A program made the translations under genes and the position numbers. A stretch of DNA of 64,000 bases. Origin: an uncultured Pelagibacteraceae bacterium (lineage in GTDB: Bacteria; Pseudomonadota; Alphaproteobacteria; Pelagibacterales; Pelagibacteraceae). Positions within the stretch are counted from its first letter, which is position 1, and every line of letters begins with the position of its first letter. Under the pieces are notes generated by a model. That model was not told the DNA's origin, searched no databases, and saw only the letters and a program-made list of their open reading frames with translations. The stretch covers positions 1 through 64,000 of the forward strand of contig CABZZR010000003.1 in NCBI GenBank assembly GCA_902530215.1. The letters run 5' to 3'. Shown here piece by piece: positions 1 through 8,527 of this stretch.

Positions 1-268
1 ACTCTTTCAATTTCCAAATGATTTATCGGGAGGTGAACAACAAAGAGTTGCAGTAGCCAGAGCTTTAATTTCTGATCCAGAACTAATTCTTGCCGATGAA
101 CCCACTGGCAGTTTGGATACAAAAACAGCAAGAGATGTATTTAGTGAATTTATAATAAAATCAAAAACTAAAAATAGATCAATCATTTATGCAACTCACA
201 ATAGAGAATTAGTAAAAAAAGCAGACTTTGGATTAAGCATTGTTAATGGTAAAATCCAAAGATCTTAA
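1..268 (+). CDS. lolD: LolD-type ABC transporter ATPase, C-terminal part (5' end outside window)
   Basis: Only the last 88 codons are present; the reading frame begins at base 2. The ABC signature [14 protein letters not shown] is followed by a Walker B stretch [12 protein letters not shown] and the H-loop ATHN. The motifs and the position immediately before dnaE fit LolD, the ATPase of the LolCDE complex that extracts lipoproteins from the inner membrane for transport to the outer membrane. The lolC-lolD-dnaE order is common in Alphaproteobacteria. The TAA stop (266-268) shares its last base with the dnaE ATG, so the two are translationally coupled. Other small MacB/FtsE-type ATPases share these motifs, so the exact assignment depends on context. 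Confidence 0.8.
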   Translation, partial: LFQFPNDLSGGEQQRVAVARALISDPELILADEPTGSLDTKTARDVFSEFIIKSKTKNRSIIYATHNRELVKKADFGLSIVNGKIQRS

Positions 269-3200
269 TGAAAAATTTTGCTAAAAAACAGTTTAACCAC
301 TTAAAGATTCACACGCAGTATTCAATATGCGAAGGTGCAATAAAAATTAGTAATTTCTCAAATCATTGCAAAGAAAATAAAATAAAATCAGCAGCAATCA
401 CCGACTCAAATAATTTGTTTGGAGTACTAGATTTTTCAGAATCTTTAACAAAAGTTGGGACACAACCTATTGTTGGTTTATTATTAAATATTAAGCACGA
501 TGATATATATGGAAAAGTAACATTATTTGCAAAAACATTAGAGGGCTATAAAAATTTAATATCTCTTTCTTCGAAGTCATATTTAGATATCAAAAAAGAT
601 GAAATTCCTCACTGCACGATAGATGATTTAAACAAGTACTCTTCTGGTATTATCATTTTAAGTGGATGCGTTGATGGATTTTTTGGAAATTTATTTAAAA
701 AAAATAAAGTAAGTCATATTGAAAATATTTTTCAATCTTTACAAAAGAACTTTAAAGATAATTTTTATTTAGAGATTCAAAGGCACAACGATCAAGATGA
801 AAAAATTTTTGAAAATTTTTTGCTTAAAACTTCTTCAGAGCTTAAAATTCCAATAATTGCTACTCACGAAGTTTTTTATATAGAGCAAAACATGCACGAA
901 GCTCATGATGCGCTTATATGTATTGGAGAAAAAACCTATGTAAATGAAAAAAATAGAAAAAAATTTAGCAATCAACACTATTTAAAATCTTCAGAGGAAA
1001 TGTTTAAAATTTTTTCTGACTTACCTGAAGCCTTAGAAAATAACATAAATTTGCCTATTAGATGTTCTTTTAAGCCAAAAAAATCACTACCAGTTCTTCC
1101 TGAAATTCACTCTATATCCAATAATAGTATTTCAGAAGAATTAAAAGAAAAAGCAACAAAGGGACTAAAACAAAAGATGAATGATTTTGTTTTAAGTGGA
1201 CTTGATGAAAATGAAACAAAGAAAACTGATAAAATTTATAAAGATAGGCTATCTCACGAATTAAAAATAATTACAGATATGAATTATTCTGGCTATTTTT
1301 TGATTGTATCTGACTATGTTGACTGGGCTAAAAAGCAAGGAATACCAGTTGGACCAGGAAGAGGTTCTGGTGCTGGCTCTCTGGTCGCCTGGTGTTTATC
1401 AATTACCGACCTAGACCCAATTAAGTTTGGTTTAATTTTTGAAAGATTTTTAAATCCAGATAGAGTTTCAATGCCAGATTTTGATATCGATTTCTGCGAG
1501 GAGAAAAGAGATAAAGTATTTGAATATTTAAAACAAAAATATGGGCGTGGCGTAGCTCACATTATTACCTTTGGTAAATTAAAAGCAAGAATGGTTCTTA
1601 GAGATGTTGGACGAGTTATAGGTTTGCCCTATGGTTATGTTGATAAATTATGCAAGATGATACCCTTTGATCCATCACGACCAGTCGATTTAAAAGAGTC
1701 AATAGCGAGAGAGCCTAGATTACAATCAGAAGAAAAAAATGACGAAAGAGTAAAAAAATTAATAGAACTATCTCTTAAATTGGAAGGATTAAATAGAAAC
1801 GTTGCTACTCATGCAGCGGGTGTTGTTATAGCAGAAAAAAACCTGTCACAGCTAGTTCCTCTTTATAAAGATTTGTCATTAGATCTTTTGTTACCAGCAA
1901 CTCAATTTGATATGTATTCAGCTGAAAATGCTGGCTTGATCAAGTTCGATTTGCTTGGTCTGAAAACATTAACAATTATTCAAAAGACCATTAAATTTTT
2001 AAGTGAAAAAAAAATAGATATAGATATAAATAAAATAAAATTAGACGATAAGAAAGTTTTTGATTTACTAAGCTCAGGAAAAACTGTTGGTTTGTTTCAA
2101 TTAGAAAGTTCTGGAATGCGAGATGCTTTAATTCAAATGAAACCAAATAAATTTGAGGATATAATTGCTTTAGTGGCTTTATTTAGGCCCGGTCCAATGG
2201 AAAATATAGCAACATACAATGCATGCAAGCATGGCAAAAAAGAACCTGAATATTTACACCCAAAACTTGAAAAAATTTTAGAACCAACCTATGGAGTCAT
2301 TATATATCAAGAACAAGTAATGCAAATTGCACAAACTCTTTCTGGTTTCACTGCAGGTCAGGCAGATATTTTGAGAAGAGCTATGGGCAAGAAAAAAAGA
2401 ATTGAATTAGAAAAACAAAAAGAGGCTTTTATTAATGGAGCTGTAAATAATAAAATATCAAAAGATGTAGCTAGTTTTATATTTAAAAAAATAGAACCTT
2501 TTGCAGAATATGGATTCAACAAAAGCCACGCAGCAGCTTATGCAATGATAGCTTATCAAACAGCATTCTTAAAAACTTACTATCCTAATGAATTTGTTGC
2601 AGCTTGTATGACTTATTCTATATCCAATACTGATACCTTGAGTGAGTTTTATGAAGAACTTAAGAGAATAAATATAAATATTGAAGTTCCAAATATAAAC
2701 AAATGTTTTAAAGATTTTTACCCTGAAGATAATAAAATGTACTACGCCTTAGGTGCTATTAAAAGCGTAGGCAAAGAAGCAATAGGTCAAATTGTTTCCG
2801 AAAGGGAAAATGGTGGTCAATTCAAATCAATTGAGGATTTTATAAAAAGAGTAAACCCTAAAAATATGAATAAATTACAACTTGAAGGATTAGTAAAGGC
2901 AGGTGCATTTGACTGTTTGGAAAAGAATAGAAAAAGATTATTTATATCGATCCCTAAAATTTTACAACAATCAAAAGATATTTATGAAAATAAAATTTTA
3001 AATCAAAAAAGTCTATTTTCTGATGATAGTATGGAAGGTCAAAACCAATATCTTCTTAAAGAAATTGAAGATTGGCCAGTTAAGGAGAGATTATCTAAAG
3101 AATTTGAAGCTGTAGGTTTTTTTATATCAGATCACCCATTAAAAAATTATTCAAATATTATTAATTTTTATAACGTTCAAACGTTTGAAGAGTTTCAAAA

Positions 3201-3690
3201 TTCTAAAATTTCAGAAGCAGTAATAGCAGGAACAATTATGAAATTTCAAGAAAAAAAGACATCAAAAGGAACTGCTTTTGCAATAGTTAAATTTAGTGAC
3301 GAGAGAAGCACATACGAACTTTTTTTATTTTCAGAAATATTAAACACAAACAGGTCAGATCTTCAGGAAGGAACTTCTTTTTTAATCACATTAACAAAAA
3401 ACGACTCGGAGTCTAACAATAGATTTAGAAGGGTAATTGTAAAAAAAGTAGTAAATTTAGAGAAAATATTAAAAGACAAATTTGAAACAATTAATATCGA
3501 GTTAAGTAGTTACAAAAATTTTGAAAAATTATCTAAAATAATTGAAAAAAAAGGTGAAACACTTGTTAAAATTAAAATTAGAGATAATAAATGTGAGTAC
3601 AATTTTAAACTAAATGAGAGAAGGCACTTTGATTTTGAACTGTTTAGTAAGTTAAAAAAGTACGATAATATTAAGAAAATAACTATATAA
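268..3690 (+). CDS. dnaE: DNA polymerase III alpha subunit
   Basis: Replicative DNA polymerase catalytic subunit, 1140 residues, close to the usual DnaE1 length. An N-terminal PHP domain begins with HLKIH (residues 11-15). The palm contains GPGRGSGAGS (362-371), and catalytic aspartates lie in PDFDID (D404, D406) and in the later FDLLGL motif (about D561). The helix-hairpin-helix region and an OB-fold follow in the last third. The start is fixed by its overlap with the lolD stop codon. It is the last gene before the rpsB leader. No T-tract terminator hairpin follows it, so some read-through into rpsB is possible. Confidence 0.97.
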   Translation: MKNFAKKQFNHLKIHTQYSICEGAIKISNFSNHCKENKIKSAAITDSNNLFGVLDFSESLTKVGTQPIVGLLLNIKHDDIYGKVTLFAKTLEGYKNLISLSSKSYLDIKKDEIPHCTIDDLNKYSSGIIILSGCVDGFFGNLFKKNKVSHIENIFQSLQKNFKDNFYLEIQRHNDQDEKIFENFLLKTSSELKIPIIATHEVFYIEQNMHEAHDALICIGEKTYVNEKNRKKFSNQHYLKSSEEMFKIFSDLPEALENNINLPIRCSFKPKKSLPVLPEIHSISNNSISEELKEKATKGLKQKMNDFVLSGLDENETKKTDKIYKDRLSHELKIITDMNYSGYFLIVSDYVDWAKKQGIPVGPGRGSGAGSLVAWCLSITDLDPIKFGLIFERFLNPDRVSMPDFDIDFCEEKRDKVFEYLKQKYGRGVAHIITFGKLKARMVLRDVGRVIGLPYGYVDKLCKMIPFDPSRPVDLKESIAREPRLQSEEKNDERVKKLIELSLKLEGLNRNVATHAAGVVIAEKNLSQLVPLYKDLSLDLLLPATQFDMYSAENAGLIKFDLLGLKTLTIIQKTIKFLSEKKIDIDINKIKLDDKKVFDLLSSGKTVGLFQLESSGMRDALIQMKPNKFEDIIALVALFRPGPMENIATYNACKHGKKEPEYLHPKLEKILEPTYGVIIYQEQVMQIAQTLSGFTAGQADILRRAMGKKKRIELEKQKEAFINGAVNNKISKDVASFIFKKIEPFAEYGFNKSHAAAYAMIAYQTAFLKTYYPNEFVAACMTYSISNTDTLSEFYEELKRININIEVPNINKCFKDFYPEDNKMYYALGAIKSVGKEAIGQIVSERENGGQFKSIEDFIKRVNPKNMNKLQLEGLVKAGAFDCLEKNRKRLFISIPKILQQSKDIYENKILNQKSLFSDDSMEGQNQYLLKEIEDWPVKERLSKEFEAVGFFISDHPLKNYSNIINFYNVQTFEEFQNSKISEAVIAGTIMKFQEKKTSKGTAFAIVKFSDERSTYELFLFSEILNTNRSDLQEGTSFLITLTKNDSESNNRFRRVIVKKVVNLEKILKDKFETINIELSSYKNFEKLSKIIEKKGETLVKIKIRDNKCEYNFKLNERRHFDFELFSKLKKYDNIKKITI

Positions 3691-3723
3691 ATTCCTTGCT
3701 ATTCTAATTTTAAAATTGTAAAA

Positions 3724-3804
3724 GAGCCGAAAAACGCACACAGCTTTTGGTTAAAAACCTCCGGTCCATTTGGCTGAGCTGTGGAGGAAATAACCGGGAA
3801 AAAT
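3724..3804 (+). promoter_or_regulatory. Putative structured 5' leader of rpsB (autoregulatory RNA candidate)
   Basis: The 114-base gap before rpsB is unusually GC-rich for this genome and holds several complementary segments. CACAGCT (3739-3745) can pair with AGCTGTG (3777-3783). CCTCC (3758-3762) can pair with GGAGG (3783-3787), which lies about 18 bases before the start codon. CCGGT (3761-3765) can pair with ACCGG (3793-3797). AGCC (3725-3728) can pair with GGCT (3772-3775). Some pairings exclude each other or would form a pseudoknot, as expected of a switch. Leaders before rpsB that respond to ribosomal protein S2 are known in other Proteobacteria, and a candidate rpsB leader has been proposed for Pelagibacter. 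The fold here was paired by eye only. Confidence 0.55.
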
Positions 3805-4590
3805 ATGAATTTACCAACTGTAACAATATCACAATTATTAGAAGCGGGCGTCCACCTAGGACACAAAACTTTAAGATGGAATCCAAAAATGAAAAAATTT
3901 ATTTTTGGAAAAAAAAATTCAATCCACATAATAGATTTAGTTCAAACACTTGAGTTAACAAACAGCGCATTAGAAAAGATTTATAAATGTGTTAATGATG
4001 GTGGCAAAATCTTATTTGTCTCAACAAAAAAGCAAGCTTCGGAACAAATAGCTACACTTGCTAAAGATACATCGCAATTTTATGTGAATTTTAGATGGCT
4101 AGGTGGAATGCTTACTAATTGGAATACAATATCTAACTCAATAAAAAAATATAAAAACATTACTGAAGACCTAAAAGGTGAAAACAGAGGATTCACAAAA
4201 AAAGAAATTTTAAAATTAGGAACTACCAGAGATAAACTCGAAAGATCTTTAGGAGGAATAGCTGATATGAAAAAATTACCTGATCTAATTTTTGTTATTG
4301 ATACCAATGTAGAAAATTTAGCAATTAAAGAAGCTCTTAAACTAAATATTCCTATAATTGCAGTCGTAGATACAAATTCAGATCCTTCTGGAATAGATTT
4401 TCCTATACCTGGAAATGATGACGCTAGAAGATCAATTAATTTATATTGTGATTTGATTAAACAAACTATTTTAGAAGCTCAAAAAAACATAAAACAAGCT
4501 GTAGAAAAAATAGAAAATAAGAAAGAAGAAGAAAAAGAATCTAAAAATAAAAAAAACATTGAAAAAAAAATAGATAAAAACAAAAAATAG
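3805..4590 (+). CDS. rpsB: 30S ribosomal protein S2
   Basis: S2 of the small ribosomal subunit, 261 residues from the chosen start. The N-terminus has the family hallmark LLEAGVHLGHKTLRWNPKM, followed by FGKKNSIHIIDL, FVSTKKQA, RWLGGMLTNW and the conserved GIPGNDDA-type loop (FPIPGNDDARRSI). An in-frame GTG at 3781 would add eight residues (MEEITGKN), but that stretch lies in the leader helix and is not part of S2. The ATG at 3805 gives the normal start. The C-terminal 35 residues are a lysine/glutamate-rich tail typical of low-GC genomes. It is the first gene of the rpsB-tsf-frr-uppS-cdsA run. Confidence 0.96.
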   Translation: MNLPTVTISQLLEAGVHLGHKTLRWNPKMKKFIFGKKNSIHIIDLVQTLELTNSALEKIYKCVNDGGKILFVSTKKQASEQIATLAKDTSQFYVNFRWLGGMLTNWNTISNSIKKYKNITEDLKGENRGFTKKEILKLGTTRDKLERSLGGIADMKKLPDLIFVIDTNVENLAIKEALKLNIPIIAVVDTNSDPSGIDFPIPGNDDARRSINLYCDLIKQTILEAQKNIKQAVEKIENKKEEEKESKNKKNIEKKIDKNKK

Positions 4591-4593
4591 TTT

Positions 4594-5448
4594 ATGGAAA
4601 ATCCTGAAATTCTAAAAAAAGTTAAAGAACTTAGAGAAATTACAGGTGTTGGGTTTAAGGATTGTAAGTTAGCTATAGACGAATGTAATGGTGATATAGA
4701 TCTTTCAATTGATTATTTAAGAAAAAAAGGAATATCAAAGGCTAATAAAAAAATGGAAAGAGTGGCCGCTGAAGGAATGGTGGCAATCAAAGAAAAAGAC
4801 AATAAAATTTGTATTGTAGAAGTTAATTGTGAAACTGATTTTGTAGCTAAGAATTCTGAATTTATTAAGTTCTTAAATGAAATTTCATCAATCGCTTTTA
4901 AAAATAAAGGTAATTTAAACTCAATTGAAAATGATAATATTTTTGGAGAAAAAAAAGTTAAAGATTACTTAGTTGATTTAATAGCTAAAATAGGCGAAAA
5001 AATTACAATTAGAAGAGCGATGTTTTTTGAAAATAAAGATTCATTTAATTTTTTCTATATTCACAATCCAATTACTCAATATACTGGCAAAATTGGTGTA
5101 GTGGCAAATATTAAATCAGACTTAAAAAAAGACGAATTAGTAGAAATTGGTAAAAAAATATCCATGCATATTGCTGCAATGAATCCATTGTCAATAAACA
5201 TAGATGATTTTGATAAAAAAATTATAGAAAATGAGGATAAAATTATTAAGGAAGAATTAAAAAATTCGGGAAAAGATGCTAAGATCACTGAAAAAATCGC
5301 TAAAGGTAAACTGAATAAATTTATAAATGATAATACTCTCTTGAATCAAATATGGATTATGGACTCTAAACAAAAAGTCAAAGATGTAATTAAAGATAAA
5401 ATAACTATTAATAAATTTATTAGATTTAAAGTAGGTGAAGGACTTTAG
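4594..5448 (+). CDS. tsf: Translation elongation factor Ts
   Basis: Nucleotide exchange factor for EF-Tu, 284 residues. The UBA-like N-terminal domain contains ITGVGFKDCKLAIDECNGDIDLSIDYLRKKG (quoted in two conserved halves: TGVG with KLAI, and DIDLSIDYLRKKG). The EF-Ts core signature VEVNCETDFVAKN follows at about residue 80. It starts 3 bases after the rpsB stop, the near-universal bacterial pairing. The usual next gene in Alphaproteobacteria, pyrH, is not present; frr begins 6 bases downstream. Confidence 0.96.
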   Translation: MENPEILKKVKELREITGVGFKDCKLAIDECNGDIDLSIDYLRKKGISKANKKMERVAAEGMVAIKEKDNKICIVEVNCETDFVAKNSEFIKFLNEISSIAFKNKGNLNSIENDNIFGEKKVKDYLVDLIAKIGEKITIRRAMFFENKDSFNFFYIHNPITQYTGKIGVVANIKSDLKKDELVEIGKKISMHIAAMNPLSINIDDFDKKIIENEDKIIKEELKNSGKDAKITEKIAKGKLNKFINDNTLLNQIWIMDSKQKVKDVIKDKITINKFIRFKVGEGL

Positions 5449-5454
5449 TTCAGC

Positions 5455-6015
5455 ATGTCCAAAAATTTTAATCCAGAAAATTATAAAGTAAAAATGCTAA
5501 AGACTCTTGAAAGTTTCAAGAATGACTTATCGTCATTGAGAACAGGAAGAGCTAACCCTAAAATGTTAGATATATTGAAAGTAGATGTTTATGGACAAAA
5601 AATGCCAATCAATCAACTTGGTACAGTTTCTGCTCCAGAACCAAGATTAATTTCTATACAGGTTTGGGATCAAAATAATGTTAACTTAATAGACTCTGCG
5701 ATAAGAAAATCTGACCTCGGAATAAATCCTCAAATTGATGGTCAACTTATAAGATTACCAGTACCTTCTCTTACCGAAGAAAGACGAACTGAGCTAAAAA
5801 AAATTATAAAAACTTTGTCAGAAAAAGGTAAAGTTTCAACTAGAAATATTAGGAGAGAAGCTAACGATGAAATTAAAAAAGAGAAAAAAGATAAAGATAT
5901 GGGTGAAGATGAAGCAAAAAAGTTTGAAGAAAAAATACAAGAACTTACCGACGATCAAATAAAAGAGATCGATAATATTGCAGAGAATAAAGAAAAAGAA
6001 ATTATGAAAATATGA
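5455..6015 (+). CDS. frr: Ribosome recycling factor
   Basis: RRF splits post-termination ribosomes together with EF-G. At 186 residues it matches the standard length. Family features are LSSLRTGRANP near the N-terminus, the central segment INQLGTVSAPEPRLISIQVWD, the region LRLPVPSLTEERR (here IRLPVPSLTEERR), and the long final helix that ends the three-helix bundle. The end overlaps the uppS start by 4 bases (ATGA). It directly follows tsf, with the usual pyrH missing between them. Confidence 0.97.
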   Translation: MSKNFNPENYKVKMLKTLESFKNDLSSLRTGRANPKMLDILKVDVYGQKMPINQLGTVSAPEPRLISIQVWDQNNVNLIDSAIRKSDLGINPQIDGQLIRLPVPSLTEERRTELKKIIKTLSEKGKVSTRNIRREANDEIKKEKKDKDMGEDEAKKFEEKIQELTDDQIKEIDNIAENKEKEIMKI

Positions 6016-6692
6016 AAACCATTAAGCATGTTGCTATAATTATGGATGGCAATGGCAGATGGGGTTTAAAGAAAAGGGGTTCTAGACACTTCGGTCATTT
6101 GTCAGGTTTTAGAAATTTAGAAAATATTGTAGATTTTTCTATTAAAAAAAAAATTTCTTATTTAACTCTATTTGCTTTTTCAACTGAGAATTGGAAACGA
6201 CCTGAGTCCGAGATAAAATATCTTTTTGACTTAATAAGAAAGTATTTTAAAAAAAAAATTAGCTCCCTTATGGAAAAAGGTGCAAGAATTAAAATAATAG
6301 GCAATAAAAATAAACTACCAAAAGATGTCAGAAAAATAATTAGCAATGTGGAAAAAATTACAAAAAAGAACAAAAAAATACAAATACTTTTAGCGCTTAA
6401 TTATGGATCAAAAGAAGAAATTGTAAATTCATTTAAAAAGTTAATAAAGAAGAAAGTGAAAAAGGTTAGTGTAAAACAAATTAGTAATTATTTATATACC
6501 TCACGAATACCTGATCCCGAAATTCTGATTAGAACTGGTGGTTACTTCAGATTAAGTAATTTCCTGTTATGGCAATCAGCATATTCTGAGTTATTTTTCT
6601 TAAAAAAACTATGGCCAGATTTCAAAGAGAAAGATTTTTCTAAAGTAATTCAAAAATATTATAAAATAAAAAGAAATTTTGGAAGCTTATGA
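6012..6692 (+). CDS. uppS: Isoprenyl (undecaprenyl) diphosphate synthase
   Basis: Cis-prenyltransferase that makes the C55 carrier lipid for peptidoglycan and surface polysaccharides. The N-terminal motif MDGNGRWG (residues 11-18) carries the catalytic Asp12. LTLFAFSTENWKRP is the second conserved region, and the C-terminal signature DPEILIRTGGYFRLSNFLLWQSAYSE is present (split here as PEILIRTGG, RLSNFLLW and QSAYSELFF). The canonical GGE/GGD of the RTGG motif is RTGGY here, a small deviation. Its 226 residues are slightly shorter than the E. coli enzyme (253). It overlaps frr and cdsA by 4 bases each, which suggests coupled translation. Confidence 0.94.
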   Translation: MKTIKHVAIIMDGNGRWGLKKRGSRHFGHLSGFRNLENIVDFSIKKKISYLTLFAFSTENWKRPESEIKYLFDLIRKYFKKKISSLMEKGARIKIIGNKNKLPKDVRKIISNVEKITKKNKKIQILLALNYGSKEEIVNSFKKLIKKKVKKVSVKQISNYLYTSRIPDPEILIRTGGYFRLSNFLLWQSAYSELFFLKKLWPDFKEKDFSKVIQKYYKIKRNFGSL

Positions 6693-7342
6693 TTACAAAT
6701 GAAATTAGTAAAAGAATTTTTACATCAATAATTCTGTTTCCTTTGGTTATTTTTCTTATTACTTATAGTCAAGTTTCATCTACAATATTATTGATTTTAA
6801 TTTTTTTAATATCAACTTACGAATGGATAAAAATTAATTCTAATAATAACTCATTTTTTTCTATCTTAGGTGTAGTTTTTTTATTGGTAGTATGTTTTTT
6901 GGCATTTATTTTAAGAGGCGAGGCTTTTGAGGACACGATTTTATTTATTTATATAATACTAATATCAATAAGTTCTGATATCGGCGGATATATATTTGGC
7001 AAGTTATTTAAAGGATATAAATTAACCTCAATTAGTCCTAACAAAACATATTCAGGAGTATTAGGTTCACTAACTTTTAGTTTTATACCTATAGTTGTTT
7101 ATAATTTTATTGGTTTCCAAAATAATCTTTTTTTACTTAATTTTAACAATGTTTTAATTATCTTATTGCTATCTATGGTTAGTCAAGTTGGCGATATAAC
7201 AGTTTCATATTTCAAAAGAAAAAATAAAATAAAAGACACTGGAAACATATTGCCCGGTCACGGTGGGTTGCTCGATAGAATCGATGGTATTTTATTCGTA
7301 ATTTTTATTTTTGGGTTAATAAAATTGCTTAAACTAATTTAA
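6689..7342 (+). CDS. cdsA: Phosphatidate cytidylyltransferase
   Basis: Integral membrane enzyme that makes CDP-diacylglycerol for phospholipid synthesis. Several hydrophobic helices are followed by the CDP-diglyceride synthetase signature: SYFKRKNKIKDTG, then LPGHGGLLDRIDG near the C-terminus. SSDIGGYIFGKLFKGYKL precedes it and is the other conserved block (Asp and Lys of the active site). At 217 residues it lacks part of the N-terminal helices of longer homologues (about 270-285), as seen in streamlined genomes. It overlaps uppS by 4 bases and is followed by dxr after 3 bases. Confidence 0.93.
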   Translation: MITNEISKRIFTSIILFPLVIFLITYSQVSSTILLILIFLISTYEWIKINSNNNSFFSILGVVFLLVVCFLAFILRGEAFEDTILFIYIILISISSDIGGYIFGKLFKGYKLTSISPNKTYSGVLGSLTFSFIPIVVYNFIGFQNNLFLLNFNNVLIILLLSMVSQVGDITVSYFKRKNKIKDTGNILPGHGGLLDRIDGILFVIFIFGLIKLLKLI

Positions 7343-7345
7343 TTT

Positions 7346-8527
7346 ATGAAAACGAAAATTGCAATATTTGGTTCAACAGGTTCAATTGGAACTTCTACTC
7401 TTGAAATTATTGGCAATGATTTAAATAAATTTAGCGTTGAACTTTTAAGCGCAAAAGATAATTATAAGAAGCTAATATCACAAGCAATCAAGTTTAAAGC
7501 AAAAAATGTAATAATTTATAATGATAAATATTTCTATTACGTAAATAAAAAACTAAAAAAATATAAGACCAAAGTTTTTACTGATAAAACTTTACTTCAC
7601 AGAATTATTAAAAAGAAAATAGATTGCTCAGTTATTTCAATAGTTGGAATAGCAGGACTAAAACCTACTTTAGATGCTATTCCTGTTAGCGATAAATTAA
7701 TTTTTGCAAATAAAGAATCGATTGTTTGTGGCTGGCAATTAATTAAAAAAAAAATACTTAAGTACAAAACAAAATTAATACCTGTTGATTCTGAACATTT
7801 TTCAATTATGAAATTAGTTGGTCAAATACCTGATAAAGAAATATCAGAAATCGTAATTACTGCTTCTGGTGGACCTTTTTTAAAATTACCAACAAACAAG
7901 TTAAAAAGCGTTAAGCCATCGCAAGCAATTAAACATCCTAAGTGGAATATGGGCAGTAAAATTTCTGTGGACTCTGCAAATTTAATGAATAAAGTTTTTG
8001 AAACTATTGAAGCATATCATTTATTTAACTTTAAACTAAAAAAATATAAAATTATGATTCATCCGCAATCACTTGTTCATGGAATAATTAAATTTAAAAA
8101 TGGTTTAATAAAAATGCTTTTGCATGATACTGATATGAAAATACCTATTTCATGCGCTCTTTATGATGACCATCATAACAAAAAAAATATACAAAAGCCT
8201 TTAAATGAAAAGCAACTATCTCAATTAAGATTTTATAAAGTAGATAAAAAGAAATTCCCTGCAGTAAATTTAATAAAAAAATATTTATCTAAAGGAAAAA
8301 TGGCGCCAACCATATTAAATGGTGCAAATGAAGAATTGGTTAAATTGTTCTTAAGGAAAAAAATAAAATTTACCGATATAGTTAAAATTCTAGGCGAATT
8401 AGTAAAAGTAAAAGGATTTGATAAATTCGCAAAAAAAAACCCCAAAGCACTGCGTGATATTTATATTTGCGACAGTTGGGCAAGGTTGAAAACTATATCT
8501 ATAAGTGTAAGATATTTTAATGTTTAA
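7346..8527 (+). CDS. dxr: 1-deoxy-D-xylulose 5-phosphate reductoisomerase
   Basis: Second step of the MEP isoprenoid pathway (DXP to MEP, NADPH-dependent). The Rossmann motif is FGSTGSIGTSTL (residues 8-19). IFANKESIVCGW, PVDSEHFSIM (metal-binding Asp/Glu), TASGGPF and PKWNMGSKISVDSANLMNK are all conserved. Length of 393 residues is standard. The last dozen residues after the conserved DSWAR run into the bamA start: the two genes overlap by 8 bases. The usual alphaproteobacterial neighbour rseP is absent from this slot. Other MEP genes in the window are ispDF at 31370-32509. Confidence 0.95.
   Translation: MKTKIAIFGSTGSIGTSTLEIIGNDLNKFSVELLSAKDNYKKLISQAIKFKAKNVIIYNDKYFYYVNKKLKKYKTKVFTDKTLLHRIIKKKIDCSVISIVGIAGLKPTLDAIPVSDKLIFANKESIVCGWQLIKKKILKYKTKLIPVDSEHFSIMKLVGQIPDKEISEIVITASGGPFLKLPTNKLKSVKPSQAIKHPKWNMGSKISVDSANLMNKVFETIEAYHLFNFKLKKYKIMIHPQSLVHGIIKFKNGLIKMLLHDTDMKIPISCALYDDHHNKKNIQKPLNEKQLSQLRFYKVDKKKFPAVNLIKKYLSKGKMAPTILNGANEELVKLFLRKKIKFTDIVKILGELVKVKGFDKFAKKNPKALRDIYICDSWARLKTISISVRYFNV

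Noticed and set aside
3691-3723. Terminator after dnaE
   Set aside because: T-rich text is present but no GC stem precedes it. The following stems belong to the rpsB leader.
3781-3804. GTG start for rpsB that would add eight residues
   Set aside because: The extra residues are not part of S2 and the bases belong to the proposed leader helices. The ATG at 3805 gives the normal N-terminus.
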